Assembly: GCA_034008185.1 (NCBI GenBank)
Contig: CM067081.1
Location: 14,693,821 to 14,757,820, forward strand
Direction: 5' to 3'
DNA length: 64,000 bases
Source: Gorsachius magnificus
Taxonomy: Eukaryota; Chordata; Aves; Pelecaniformes; Ardeidae
In this document: piece after piece, positions 1-13,800 of the stretch
How the letters are laid out: every line of letters begins with the position of its first letter
Position numbering within the stretch: the stretch's first letter is position 1
Position numbers and translations under genes: made by a program
Notes under the pieces: model-generated
Databases searched by the model: none
Seen by the model: the letters and a program-made list of their open reading frames with translations, nothing else
Told to the model about the DNA's origin: nothing

Positions 1-713
1 CCTCTGGTAAATGGAGTAATTGGACCTTCTGGTTGAGAGGCTTTAAGTAAACACAATGAATTGTCGATAGCAGCACCCTACAGTCTCATTCAAAAGTTTT
101 TGTACAAAAAGTTAAATGTTCCTTATTCACCTGCAGGAGGGAAACTCTTGGAGGGAAAATTTATCTACCCACAACTGAATTTTGTTTATAACATTGGAGA
201 AATCAGAAGGAAATTATTTTAAAAGAGTCAATGTGCCGTAGACCAGATTTGATCTTAGAACCAATGAGGCTGATTTTCCCTTTTCATCACAAAAGCAACA
301 TCATCATGTTTTTAGCAACATCATCAGTCTGGACATTAGCCAAGGTGTTCTCTTCACTTTTAATTCTTTTCTTTCACTGTACATGAATCAATTGTATTGG
401 TGAAAAAACCCAAACAGGATATGGCAAAAAGAAATAAAAGCACTGTTAATTGTTTTTGTAAATAATATATATATTGTCTGCTGCTTTTCTTTTGATACTG
501 TATCCAAGTGCATTAAAAAGAGTAGTAAAGTGCTGATGCAACATGGAATTTTTTGTAATGGAAATAGATTCATTTTTAAATGCTCTTTTATTATAGATTA
601 AGATATCAAAAAAGGAACTGTCAGCTTTATAAGAAGAAATAAAATATAAGTCACATTAGCCAAAAAATTTAAAATATTTGTTATGTAACTAAAATGCTCT
701 GGTTTTTTGATAG
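1..713 (+). other. CNTN5: 3' end of an upstream CNTN5 intron
   Basis: This stretch precedes the first recognisable coding exon and ends in an acceptor with a short T run followed by TAG at 711-713. Because the next exon begins with the last two bases of a codon, this intron is phase 1. The preceding exon, which should finish Ig1, is not in the window. The sequence is AT-rich with no repeat I can name. No coding or RNA feature was seen. Confidence 0.75.
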
Positions 714-809
714 ATCTGGGGAATTTTAGCGGTCGGACAAGAAGTGCTGTCTCTGTACGTGAAGGTCAAGGAGTTGTTCTGATGTGCTCCCCTCCACTTC
801 ATTCACCAG
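714..809 (+). CDS. CNTN5: Contactin-5 exon: Ig1-Ig2 linker and first strands of Ig2
   Basis: This 96-nt exon contributes two bases of a split codon, 31 full codons and one base of the next, so it is symmetric (phase 1 to phase 1). It encodes [20 protein letters not shown] followed by [11 protein letters not shown]. The [10 protein letters not shown] block is a hallmark of the CNTN3-6 group at the start of Ig2, and the Cys codon at 785-787 is the B-strand half of the Ig2 disulfide. An N-glycosylation sequon (N-F-S) lies at 722-730. The acceptor is TAG|AT and the donor is CAG|GTACAG. Contactin-5 is a GPI-anchored neuronal adhesion molecule of the outer membrane face. In this family the Ig2-Ig3 pair is the reported contact for receptor phosphatase PTPRG. 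Joining to the next exon creates a Glu codon and restores the E-I-I-Y-S-W strand. This is an internal exon, so there is no start codon here. Confidence 0.93.
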
Positions 810-2832
810 GTACAGTACACTGCAGCTCGTTTGCACACTGGTCCTTTACAGTATCCTCATTATTGGATGTTCAGTATTTTAGATACAACGTGTATTTTAT
901 TGCAGACTTCAAAAATGAAATATCCACCATTCTGCTGACAGTTTTTGGACTACCAAAGGAGTAATTAAAGCTCATATCCTGCAAATGCCACTGAATAGCA
1001 GCAGAATTTCTGTTATAAGATTGTCTTATTCCCAGTATAAAACTCGAATGTAACAACAATAGCCTCCGTGCCACCAGTGGTGAATATGCTGCCTTGAGGT
1101 CACAGACTTCTTTTAGCTTTTAGAAGCCTTCAGAAATTGTTCCAAATATCAGTGTCAAGATACAGTTGTTGAATACAAATTGTCTTTTGTTTTCAGTAGT
1201 ACAGCCATGAGTTTGGTTGCTTCCTCTTGCTGTATAGCTTGGTTTCCAGTACTACTGCATCATTGTGAGAAGTCAGAAATATCACAAATCCTCTGAAATG
1301 CCTGTGGATTCCCAAATGAAAGTGTAGCAATTCCAGAGAGGTTACATTTTTTCTTTTCAAATTGACACTCCTGCAATGTCTGCAGATAGCTAAGTATGTC
1401 TTTATATTTGCATACTGTATAAAACGAGGGGAAAATGCTAGACAGAGTATCTTGTTTTTCAGTAGATGCGTATCCCTTTCCTCTTCGGGAAATGAGATGT
1501 GTACTGAGGGGATTTTTTGTCCATCCATATCTGAGCTCTGGAAAAATTCACATTGCAGAGGGAAGAGATGCAAAAAAGAAAATCTCTCCTGAGTTTCTGT
1601 TAGAGAAATGTTTTCAGTTTCTATTTATTTTGGAATAATTGTTATTACTGTATTACAATTATCAATGTAATTAATGCTTTTTATCTTCTGGCCATCTCTA
1701 TGCTTTTTTCTCTTCTGACTTGTCTTGTTAGGGTTGCCTTTATAATCTATTTCTGAGGTTGATACTACAGTCAGAAAATTATGGAATTGAGTGCTTGATG
1801 TGAAGGCTTGATTATGATAAGTAAACTGGGAGGGAAAAGACGTAGGCAGGAGGCAGGAAAAGTGAGAGGCAGTTTCAACACCACAGCCAAATTTGATTTC
1901 CCCAAACAAACAAAGTGTAAGGAAAGATGGGCATCAATAGTGAAGTAGTCATGCGCCTTGTAACAGCTGTCATTCCACAAAATGCACCTTAAATGTCATC
2001 AAACTGTTTATAAATTTTTCTCTAAAATTATGCTTTTAAACTTTTATTTAGATAAATTCCAATGCAATGTTCAACTGTAACATGGGCATTGCCTTTGGTG
2101 GTGAAAGCCCAGTATCTTTCATTTTCATCAGTGGGCTAGCAAAACCCCTGCTGTGGAAACTACTGTGCTTACAGGCAGCATTCAGTTGGTTTAGTTTATA
2201 TTGTTTGAGCACTGATATGCTATGCCAGTAGGAAAATTACTTCTAGAAAAATATTTTGAGCCCCTGTTGGCATAATTCTGTCACCATTGCTATGCCAAGA
2301 AAGGTTCTGCATTGCAGAGGAGGAATCACTGAAAGCTGAAAAATTGCATCGAAATACAAATGTAAACACAACCTCATGTGAATGGGAAGGGGACTTGGCC
2401 TCCCTTTCTTTTATTTGACATGTAATGCAGAATCACATGCAATTTCCTTCCAGCTCCCTACTTGTGAGGGGCTGTAAGTCCTTGTGGTACTGCAATGGGA
2501 CTGCAAAGGGCATTAGTACAGTGGCTGGAGTCTCCTGGGAAGGGGGAGATCTACCTTCATGGGCCTTCCAAAAAATTCCATACCTGGTGACATTTCAATA
2601 ATAAATCATTCCACGAAGCTCTGTCAATAAAGTACAAGACATTATGAAAGATGACTGCTAGAATGGAGTCAGTTTGTGAAAAATAATTTTGGACAAAAGC
2701 AGAACTTTAAGGGGGGGATTGTATGAATTCAATTCTAAAATTAAGCATAATATATGAAACTTCTTTTCCAGCTACTAAACTCTTTTGCAGAGCAGAGGAA
2801 CTTCAAGGATTCGTGTGCAGGAACATCTAAAA

Positions 2833-2853
2833 TTTTTTTTTTTTTTTTTTTTT
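2833..2853. repeat. T21 homopolymer
   Basis: An uninterrupted run of 21 T lies in the first large intron. No target-site duplication or retroelement body was recognised next to it, so it is listed as simple sequence. Its length probably varies between individuals. Confidence 0.95.
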
Positions 2854-5800
2854 AAGCATTCAGTTTCTGGATACTCCATTTTAGTTTCTGTGTGTGACTT
2901 GCAAAGATGGTATTGTCTTCTAAATAGTCCTAAGAAATTTTGACCCTTAAAATCACCCAGGAAACAAATTTTCAATTGAATATTAAGCTATTGTAGTGGA
3001 TATATCTAAGCTAAAGACTATTTAAAGCATGTTTGAAATATGTGAACATGTAACATTAACAAGATCATGAGTTATGGGGGTGATTTTGATGATAGAGAAT
3101 TTTTTGTGGATGAACACTGAAAACTCGGCTATATTGATTTATTCACATTGATCAGCACCTTTGGAAATAATTTTCACTTATCCCAGGAGATAAATCCATG
3201 ATACAATGTCAAACCTAATAATTCTCATCCAATTCATTGGATTCACAATCCATCCATTCACAACCTCATAAGCAACTCGTCCTTCAACAGAATCCCATTC
3301 CTCAATCTGTAAAGTCAATAACTACTTATAAACTTGCTTAAGAACTTCAGGATTGAGCCCTTTTAGAAAATGACAATATCACTGTGGGAAAAGAAAGATG
3401 ACTTAGTGAAAGAACACTATATTAAAAGAGGTATAGGTTTATTAACATGTTTTCAAGTAGAAGATAAATACTTTTGATTGAATACCTACATTCTGTTCTT
3501 ACAGAACACAATTCTAGTAAAATCTTTACAAAGCACCACTGACTGAAAAAATACTGCACTAATTTCTTTTGACAAGAATTTAATCAGAAAACAAGTTTCA
3601 TATGCATACAGACTTGATTTCTGTTTATTAATGCTGTGATATATTATCAAGAGGTAATGCAATAAACAAACACACACAAACTTGTGATATATATAGATTA
3701 TTGATGTAGGTTTTCATTAGATTGTTGTCCAAATATTTTACAGAGGAAAAAAGAAAGAAAAGAAAAAAGCACACCTGAAATATATTCAGAATATTTTCAG
3801 TACAGATTCAGATGAGAGAATTATTTCTTGCTTTTAATAAATGAGTTTGTTAAGTTATTGTCATCTTTTCTGAGAAATAGCTGAGCAGAAAAATGAGGGA
3901 GTTTTTGGGGAGAGACACTATCCCCTTTTTCGGAATAGTGAAGGAAAATACGTTCAACAGAAAGGATTTTGTGCAGACCTCTTACGACAAACAGCCACCA
4001 ACAGATTCTCGCCTCCTGCTTTTCTGGGGCCATCACTCCAAATAAACGCTGCCTCTGACTTCATTGGGGGTCCTGTATCATTTTAATGAGTCTACCTACT
4101 CTAGAAGCCTTTCCACTAATACTTTTTTTGTTGCAAATCCGTAAGTTGTCCCTTGTGAAATATATTAATTGTGGATAACTTGATCACCCATAAACATAAC
4201 ATTTTATCTTTTTTTTTCCTTCCATAAACATAGCATTTGATTCTTTCTCACCCCCATTAGTGTTTTCTCCGAGAGAGGTTTCCTAGACAGTTAACGCTTA
4301 GGTACCCTTGCTAAGCTAGAGGTTCATTAACTACCACCTGCTTAAATAACAAGCTTTGTTTGATGTCTCCATTTTAAAAGGCCTCTACTGCTTTTTTTAC
4401 ATAAACAAGATTATGGATTTTCATTGTGGTATTCTAAAGGATGTAAATATAGGGCTTTATTCTGTTATTCAATCATCTTAATTACAAGGTTTACCATAGC
4501 AAGATTAAAAATGAATGGAAGATTTCATCCAGATTTACATGTTTCCCTCAGAATTAATACTTTCAGCTGAGCTTTTAAGGCTTTTATTTGAAGAGAATGA
4601 CAATTCCCATTGTTAGAATGAGAACAGTGCTGATGCACACAGGGGAAGGCAGATTTGTGCTCCCTCCCACCTCAAACAGACACTGACATCTGGAGGGAGA
4701 ACTGCTACATAATCTTTCCACAGCATGTAACATCTGTACAGATGTTAAACTATAGATTTTTTTAATCTCTTTCTAAAGGACAAAGCTGATCTTTCCCAGT
4801 TTGGAAACTGTGTTACAGGCTGCATCTTTTATGCCTCTCCTTTGGTGTTATAAAACTGTAGTTTTCATAAGAAATGCTTCACCAAAGATGATTAATGCCA
4901 ATGCTATGGGGATCACAGTCCTTCCCATGCATCTTCTGGATGTCTGCATAGTGTTTTGCTGAACTGGTAAGCTGCTCTTTCTACCAAGGTCCAGGAGTTT
5001 TTGTCCTGTTCTTCTGTGTCCTACACAGCTGTCCTAGTCCTTACATTAACTGGAGAAAGTCATGTCAAATAATGGGGTTTTTAAGTTGTTCTGTGCTCTT
5101 GTTTGTGTGTACTTTGGACATACACAGAAAACTACTTTGGAATTAAACACAAACCAATCACTTCTCACTGCTCAAGGTCTGCAAAACGAATCTGCAGCTT
5201 TGCACTGCAGCTGCGTTACAAGTAGGAAACTAAGTCCAACTGAAGGGCAGTAGCTCTCTAGTCAGAACTCTTCTTCTTAGGCCCCTACTGCACAAAATAT
5301 ACATAGAAATAATGAAGCAGGTTCTAAATGACCTCATTCAGGTGCAGAATTTTTAGGAGTAGACTTCTCCAGGAAAATTAGCTATGATAACAAGATTGTT
5401 ATATTTGGGCTGGACTGCCCTCAGTATGCTCATTAGCTTGTTTACAGGCAACTGTCTCTGGTATCTGCATGCAGGACACAGCAAAATCTGTTTTGGAGTC
5501 ATCCATATCTCCTCTGGCTTTCCATTTACCAAGCTGGCTTTTGCAAACACAATTCATGGATATCTAACTTTATGTATATGAAGGTCACAAGGTTATCTTA
5601 AGACTATGGATTCAGTCCCGGGATCCAGGCACCTAACAGTGGCATTTCAGTGCACAACATTATATAACTTCCATACTTACGTGGATCTAGCTGTTACCAG
5701 TCTCTTCAAAATCATAGGAGGCCTACGTTAACTTAGATCTCTGAACCTCCATCTCTCTACAAGACATGACTGGATGTTACTTCATCATGCTAACTTGTCA

Positions 5801-8800
5801 CTACAGGTGAGATTTCTTCTTGACCATGATCTGTGACACCTATATGTGACGCCTGTATGTATTAACAGTAAAGTAACATCCCGTTTTTTTCTATTATACA
5901 TTTTTTTCAAATCTGACTTTTCAAATCAACTTTAGCATAGAAATCTATATAATTTGCTTCCAGGAAAGACAAATGTGTAGGTGAAAGTCACATTTCTCCT
6001 CTCACCTTGAGAACAAGGAGGACTGCTTTTTTGGTTCCTATCAAAGCACTGGCCATTCACAGTATTCCCAAAACAACAGCTGGATGGGTCATGCCTCCAG
6101 CCATGACTCTCTTAAGCTAAAGAAAACTTATTCATCAGTCAGTGCTATTAGTAGTTTGTAGAGATGAATGTGTATGAAACTGGTGATGGCAAATAGAACA
6201 TTTCACATTCACTGGACATAATTATCATCTCCTAACTGCTAGGCTTGCTGGGGAGGTAGAACTGTCCAAAACCTCGATGCTTCTCCTTCTACTAGCAAAA
6301 GTGAGATTTAGATGAACACTTTTTTTTTTTCTTTAAAACTTATATTAGAGTTAAAATGGAAGCCAAATATGTGTCCTAGACTTAACAAACAGTTGACCTG
6401 TGGTAAGGGGATCTATATGAAGACATACAGGACACCCATCTTAACTCTGTTACATGTCCATAACATATAAATGACCATAATGTACATATGAAACATTTTA
6501 AAACCACTGTTTTGAGAGCCACAGGTATCAAAAGAATTAATTAGCTATCATGAGTTGAAAGCTTCCTGCACTTCCCTCTTATGTTTTACTATATTTTTGT
6601 GTTTATTTGACTTGACTTAACTGAATGCTAATGAAGCTTGAACTTTGCTTTTCAATAATAGGAGGAAAAAAAACTGTTAGAAGACAGGTTCACAGTCCTT
6701 TAAACTCTATATTCCCATCCTAATTCTGGGTTAATTCCATAGGGTCATCTTGTCTTTTCACCCACATAGTAATAAGAATCATAAAGGTGTTTCCCTCTTG
6801 CATCCCCTGCTTTATCACTTTTACTAGACTGCTTTTGAAACTTTCTTGTCTCGTAATACTAATTCCCATGTGTGTTATCATTAAAGTGAATGTCCATGGC
6901 GCCTGACATGGCTCAATACAGGAATCTGTATTCTTTATCTGTTTTTTTTCTTCTGTTTTTTTAATTACATGACCAGTAATTTTGCTGCTGACTTCCCTGG
7001 AGCACTTTATAGGGTTTCCTTCCTCAATCTTGTTGAAGACATGCATCTGAGGATATGAAATTTAAGAGTTTGGGAATGATAGAATTTTCTGTAGGGTAGC
7101 GTTGTAACAAGCTATGTTTGCCAATGAAGACTTACTCCCAGTCTGTTGGCAATGTGTTTTTATTAGATTTTAATTGCATTTTAACGATCTGCATGTGACC
7201 CAAATTCTAGGCAATGTCTGTATAGTAGGCATATAGATAAACAATTATTATTGATTTAAACTTTCTTGACATAGAACTCTAGATTTCATCTTATTTTTAT
7301 TTTATTTTAAATAATTTGAAAAGTAATAAAAAACCAGAAGAGCATTACTGGTCCAACCATAGTAAATTCTCCCAAGGAACTTGTAATTTGGTATTTTTTA
7401 AAAAAACTTTTCCAAATGTTATCATTGTTGATAAATCCTCCCCACCCCTTTAAAACCACTAATAATTCATCTAAAAAATACACTAGAAACTGAAAGTTTA
7501 ATGTTCCTAGACCCACTGGGTCACTGACTGGAGCTGTTCTTCCCCTCAGGGACTATGAAAATGTAGTGAAAGAAAGCTGGTTGACCTTGGCCAATTAAGG
7601 CAGCACGCAATGTTGGATGAAGGGACAGCCCTGACAGGGCTCTGCTTAAGGGACGTGTGCTGTAGTTTCACAGCCACACTATTGTCAACAAATATTACCC
7701 TAGCTGCCAGTTCAGGAGTATCAAAGTGAAGGGAGATACCAAGAGAAGAGGTAGAAAGCATGGGAGATTAATTGATTTAAAAAATGCATTTAGTATGCTG
7801 GCCCTCAGGCTCGTGGTCTATTGTCTTTCAGGCTCCAGCTGTATGTGGCTATTTGTCTGCAGCTTGACAAATGGGACAATAATGATGAAAAGTTTCTGTA
7901 GTGAGCAAGCTCCTCTTCCCTAGAGACAAGTTGCTAGCCTGTTACTGAGGTGTCCCAACAAATTAAACACAACTATCAGGAACCCCTCAGTCTAGTGATT
8001 AAACAAGACAGCATTGTCCTGCCAGGTTTAACAAAAATACATGTTCATGGTATCACAACCATATTTCTGCAACTAGTATTGTAAAGGTACCAATTAAAGT
8101 AGGAAACAGCATTGCAAAAACTTTTTCTGTGGCACAGGCTATGTAACTTTTAAAATAGCAGGAGCCCAGTATTAATAGATTTGAAATTGGAGTAACATAC
8201 AGCAGTTACAGTCACAGAGGTACAGCGCTGTCACAAAATTGCCCCTCTCATAATAAACTTCCTACTGGAATCCATTTGCTGTTTATTTCTCATGTTTTAC
8301 TAAGCTGGTGGCTGGAACAATAGCATTTTACAAATATGTCAGTTAGTTAAATGTCAGAAAGTCCATTTTATTTGAGATAGAAAATTCCTAATTAATCCCA
8401 ATTACCGCTCCACTTCAACCACGGAAAAGAACAGAGTGATAGTGTACATGTTAATCAGTGTAACTAAGGAGAAGCAGCCAGAAATACAACGGTGATCAGA
8501 CAGCTGAAACAAGAGGAAACATAAGAAGGAGGAAGAGATGAGATATTATTAATTTCTAAGGGTCTGGAGTCTAGCTTGCTTTTTCCCTCCATTACCATTG
8601 TGGGGAAATCTTAAAGGATTAAAAAAGGATGAAAACAGTGGAGTTTTCAGAAAATGCAACTCTTCCTGGACTAGGCATGATATGAAAGTATGATATGGAA
8701 TGAACTTACAACCATTTGAGGTGATACAATGCTTAATAAGACACAGCTTTTCATATAGCCCTATTTAATCAGTTCATGAAGATTGTTCCAAATAAATGAA

Positions 8801-11800
8801 GTGGTATAGAAATAATTCTGGTTGAAATAATCTAGTTTTCTTTTTTCTTTTTCTAAGGCGAAACTAGAAAGTGTTTAGAAATACATATCTGGGTGTATTT
8901 ACGTTCTTTTTTCCTGCCCAATACAGTTGTAACTGGCATGAAGGTAGTTATAACTTAACAGTAAATATGTTAAAGGCGATTGCTTGGAGTTTTCAAGGAG
9001 AAAATGACTGAATGGATATAAGCATAACATAGAGTTCAAGCAAAAATCTGAATGATTATAGCCAAATGCAAACCCCTGTGCAGCAGCACATGTGCATCCT
9101 TCATCTTCTGACAACAGAAGATGCTTTCCAGTGCAATAACAGTGGAAAAGTGACTTCTTTTTGATCACAATGCCATCTTTTTAACAATGTAATAATTTAT
9201 ACCACAGTTAATTCTGATAATTTGATGGCCCACTTCTATCTCCTGTGTTCTCATGCTACGTTCCAATATTGTTAAAATCATTGTTGATGACTTCATTAGC
9301 CAGCTAATGCAATTCCTATTGTGTTGATGCTATTATCCTACAGCGGAGAATCTGTAACTGGAAAATTTCACTTAATTTATTGGTTTATTGAAGCGTTAAT
9401 TTTTGTGGTATTTTCCTCTTTCAATAATTAAGAAAGTCTTCCATTGGAGCCTGCGGGGTAAAAATTCATGAAGAAGAAGGGAGAATGGAAAGAAAGATAT
9501 AGACAATACTGATGAAGTGTTTGTCTCAGTCTGGCTTTTCCTGCAGAACCACAAGGTCCTTTAGGAGTTTAGCAAGCTACCATGTAGTTCAAATCCTGAA
9601 GAGACTATTTTCAGCTCTGCCAAATGCAAGCTGGAAGGAAGGAGCACTACTGATTTTACAGAGGATAACAGAGGATGATCTACAAAGCAAATCTCAAGAA
9701 AAGACTAAAATTGTGCTAATTTACAGACCAGATCTTGTGAATTTACAACATTATGCTTCATGCCTAAAAGGAAAAGAGCTCTGCAAAACATAATTAGTCT
9801 TCTGAAAACTATACATATACTCAGCACAGGAGGGAGCAGAATTTCCTGTTGTTTGCATTACTTCAATGATATTTCCTTCAGAAAAAACCAATCAGAGTTG
9901 GACAAATATCTTCTTTCTCCATGTGATCTGTATGTAGAATGTGACACATCAGGTGTCACTTTGCTATTGCTAAGGGGTTGAGGAGGTGAGATTATAATCA
10001 TGGGACACTGCCCTAGGCTGAAAGTAAGACAACAGAAGGCTATGTATTATCTCTAAATAACAATTATGTGACAAGTAGAAGATGGATGGAAGCAGTTCAC
10101 TGGGTTGCCAGTAGTGCAGAACAATGTGCACAGGGACACAACAGTGTATTGTCTGTATGTAGCAACAGGTAAGAGATACAGTCTCTACATTGTTAAATTT
10201 TAAATGATTGATTGTTGCTGAGGTTATTTGTAGTGATTTATTTGTACAGCATAGTTGAACAGCATTATCAGCATTCTAGGGCAGTTTGCTAATGTGACAT
10301 ATATCTTCCTCTTCATCTGCACTTTGAGTTATTTTTTAATGAATGTAAAAAAAAATCATCTGCCAGTGTCATTCTTAATACTTAAAAATTGTGTTTTGGG
10401 GACTACAAATTTGGGTTTATGTTATTCTCTGAAGCATATGTTCACATGTTCCATTGCTTTCAGAAAGATGTAATGGAGGATCCATTCCTTGGTACATTTA
10501 AGTCTAGAAAATGTACCAAGAAGGAGCTGAGCATTAGACCTTGACTATCTGGGGGATTATGTGATTTATACTGCTAATTTTTTTTGAACATTTGAAAATC
10601 AAATGCAGAGGAAGGATGAGGGGGTAGCTATCAATCTCCAATGTTCATCTACAGAGCTCCTAAGGATTCATTTACTATAACTTTTCTTGTGCGTGTTTTG
10701 GCATTTCTTGTAGATGCACAATGAACTGATGAAGAGAGGAAAGAATATTAGAAATAGAAAGATTTATGTATTAGTGGAATTTTTACTTTGACTAAGGCCT
10801 GATTCATGACTGCTGAGAAGTCACTTCCTTTTATCTTCATCAGTTTTCCCATATAAAAGTGATAATAATGATAAAGCCCTTGATCTGAGACCTTAGGATA
10901 ATAAATACCACAGGAGCAAAGGAGCAGGTTCAAGGAAGATCCATCAATCATATCATACCATGACCATTGTGGAATTCACCAAACACTGACCTGCAGATAG
11001 ACCCAGCAAAAGCCTTTAAATTCATATTAAGATACCTAACACCAAAAGAATATAAAGCAGAAAGGCAGTGGGGTGTACCTTAAGTTCAATATACACTGAA
11101 CTTAAGCCAAACAAAGACGACTCTGCGGACTCCAAGTACTCTGTTTGTACCAGTACAATCCCTATGACAACAACTGCATGTAAAGCGTGGTGAAGGCTGT
11201 CAGAAAAGATTGTGTTTTGAAGTATAAACTAGAACTGCAATAGCCCTTTATTTTCATTTCTGCACCCAGAAGCCTGAAATTAAATCTTGTTAACTAAATC
11301 TTTCTGCTACTATTAATCCTTCCTGGCATTAGGAATCAAGGTGAATGAGGGATAAAGTGATAAATTTAAGTTGTTTTCTTTCTTAGAAGTACAAAAAGCC
11401 AAACTGAAACATACATATAAACTCCTTGAGAGACTGATGCTGGACTACTGGTGAGTATTTTCAGCCAAATTCTAGAATTTGCTTAACAGAGCTTCTGTTG
11501 CTAAATGACAAGCAGAGAAAAGGTAGGGATGCAGACATTTTGCATCTCTCAGCTGAAAAAGAGATCATATAATTCTTGCACTCGACAGAACAATATTCCA
11601 CAAATTTGGATGATCATTATCCTGTCATTACTTTGGGTTGTTTTTTTTTGTTTTGTTTTGATGAATGTCCTAATTATGCCTTCAAAATGCATTAATCTAT
11701 TGGTATCATTGCAGTAGTCATAGAATGAAATTTCTGTATAATGCAACAACCCACCTGGGTGTAGAATTCTGGGGTTCAGTGCAGGTAACTCTGCTCTGGA

Positions 11801-12094
11801 GTATGACTCTTCATTGTGGTCACCCTCACAGCAGACTTAGGTAAGAAGAAGTAGACCATTTTGGAGTAACTATCACACCAGTGCCATTAAAATGTAGAGA
11901 AAATCAAGTATCATGGCATGATCAGAGAACAAGAGAGATATAAAATGTGAAAGAGAAAAAAGGACAAAAAAAATTACTTTAAGTTCTGTTTAATGTTTTG
12001 CCAGAGAAAATAATTTCAGTATATAAATATTCTATAGAGTGATGTGTTTTCCTGAGCATTAAACTATACCCTCATTATTTTCCAATACCACACT

Positions 12095-12357
12095 TTTCCA
12101 GGTAGCTGTAGCGAGCGATAAGGTCTCCCCCCTCAGCCTCCTCTTCTCCAGGTTGAACAACCCCAGTTGCCTCAGCTGCTTCTCATCAGACTTGTGCTCC
12201 AGACACCTCACCAGCTTTGTTGCCCTTCTCTGGACACGCTCTAGCAACTCAATGTACTTCTTGTAGTGAGGGACCCAAAACTGAACACAGAATTTGAGGT
12301 GCAGCCTCACCAGTGCCAAGTACAGGGGCACGATCACTTCCCTGCTCCTGCTGGCCA
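12095..12357 (-). mobile_element. CR1 LINE fragment, truncated at both ends, antisense to CNTN5
   Basis: Read on the minus strand, this 263-bp piece encodes the C-terminal part of a CR1 ORF2, with recognisable blocks [31 protein letters not shown] and LEHKS. It aligns by eye with 34752-35012 of the sense CR1 copy in this window. It stops at the counterpart of the ACCTG of the NYLK block, so roughly the last 300 bp of a CR1, including the ATTCTATG-like tail, are missing. CR1 copies are normally 5'-truncated with an intact 3' end, so loss of both ends implies a later deletion or an unusual insertion. Near the 3' break the reading frame departs from the family pattern after an apparent base gain in a G run. 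It is a dead fossil with no expected function. Confidence 0.9.
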
Positions 12358-13479
12358 TACATGTTTCAATACTTCTATAAAGTCAGTAGTATTGATTAAA
12401 AGAGATGCAATGCTGATGCTTAAATTCTGAATTAAATTTTCTGGTGTTACTTATTTAGACTGTTTAACTTTATTGCTTTTTACCATCCACTTTTTTTCTG
12501 CTTTTCATAGAAAATAGCATTATACAGTGACATCTGCATTACCTGGTACGTTATAAAACATAGAACATCAATTTATATGGAGCATTAGGATTTTTCTAAA
12601 TAAGTATTGATTTCCATTTCTACCTAAAAATAGATGAGTATCAATAGTAGAACTGTTGCTAGAATTCTTTTATTTGCTTTCAAAAGATGTTTCAAACTCC
12701 CTATTTGTAGTTCATCTGTCTTGTGGTCAAAGTCTTCTCTTCACATTTTTTTTCTTCTTAAAAAAACTTATTTCAGTCCTAACCAAAAATTTATTAGTTT
12801 CCACCATCAGCTTTTTTTTCCATAGATTAACATCATTTTCACATTTTCTTTACTTACAAAATACAACAATATATAGATAAAATGGCCTTAAATTCGGAAA
12901 TTATAGCATGTCTAAATATTCCTTCACATGAAAAGGTTACTGAGAATATGGTATCTCAAAAATTATTTCAAAATATGTCAAGAAAATCAAATGTCTTTTG
13001 TTTTCTTTTTTTTTTTCTTAATGTAGGAGGACTCATAGTCTGGCTGAATTTGAGTTCTGCAGTTACTGTGACGTAGCATTAAACACTGAATTTGTAGGTA
13101 ATAAGATGATAATGAGGTGTTAAGAAACAGCCAATATGGATTTGTTAAGAACTAATCATATCAATTTTTATTTTTTTCTTTGAAAGTGTGAGTGGCCTAG
13201 TGTAAAGAAGACATTTAGCATTTTTGAATGAGTTCTAGCTTACAATTACTGCAGAGCACAGAATGAGAATCCAAAAGGGTCAGTACATTGGAGAAATGGC
13301 TTACAATGAGTAACACAAATTTCAGCAAAATGCAGATTACTATGTTTACCAAAGATCAAATTTACAGATAGAATAAAGGGAAATAAGTGATTAAACATCA
13401 TTCTTCCTTAGAAAAATACTGCTATTACAGAAAATGGAATACTTAGTAGAATGGAAAATTGCATACTTCAGTTCTAGGA

Positions 13480-13800
13480 CATACTCGGGCAACTTCTACC
13501 TATAGATTCCGAGAGCCTATTGTTCCAATTATCAATAGTGTTGTCTCAAATGGAATACCATGTCCAGCTTTGGGTCCTACATTACAGGGTATAGGAAAGC
13601 AGTAGAGATGACACCAATAAAACTAAGTAGATGATTCGAAACCATGACTTTTAAGGAAAAGTTGAAGAGATTTGGTTGATCTAGCCTCAAGAACAGAAGC
13701 CTCATACAGACAAGAATAATGGTCTTCATTGTAACTGTAGAAGTCTAATGTAGGTCATCAATAAAGTGTTTTCAATACTTTCAATATGGCAAGTTGAATA
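13480..13800 (+). mobile_element. Degraded ancient CR1/L3-like LINE fragment
   Basis: Broken frames here still resemble the C-terminal part of CR1/L3 ORF2. At about 13550-13590 one frame reads like the Y-H-V-Q-L-W-V-L-H-Y block, the counterpart of Y-C-V-Q-F-W-A-P in younger CR1. At about 13650-13710 a frame resembles the K-L-K-R-F-G...S-L-K-N-R block. Many stops and frameshifts interrupt it. The ends are uncertain, and upstream sequence from about 13290 may belong to the same copy. The assignment rests on motif order seen by eye, so it is tentative. Confidence 0.5.

Noticed and set aside
707..964. 85-codon frame spanning the first exon and intron
   Set aside because: Only 714-809 matches contactin. 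The remainder is intron read past a good GTACAG donor.
1193..1573. 126-codon open frame on the minus strand
   Set aside because: No recognisable domain, inside a CNTN5 intron and overlapped by equally anonymous frames on the other strand. Treated as chance.
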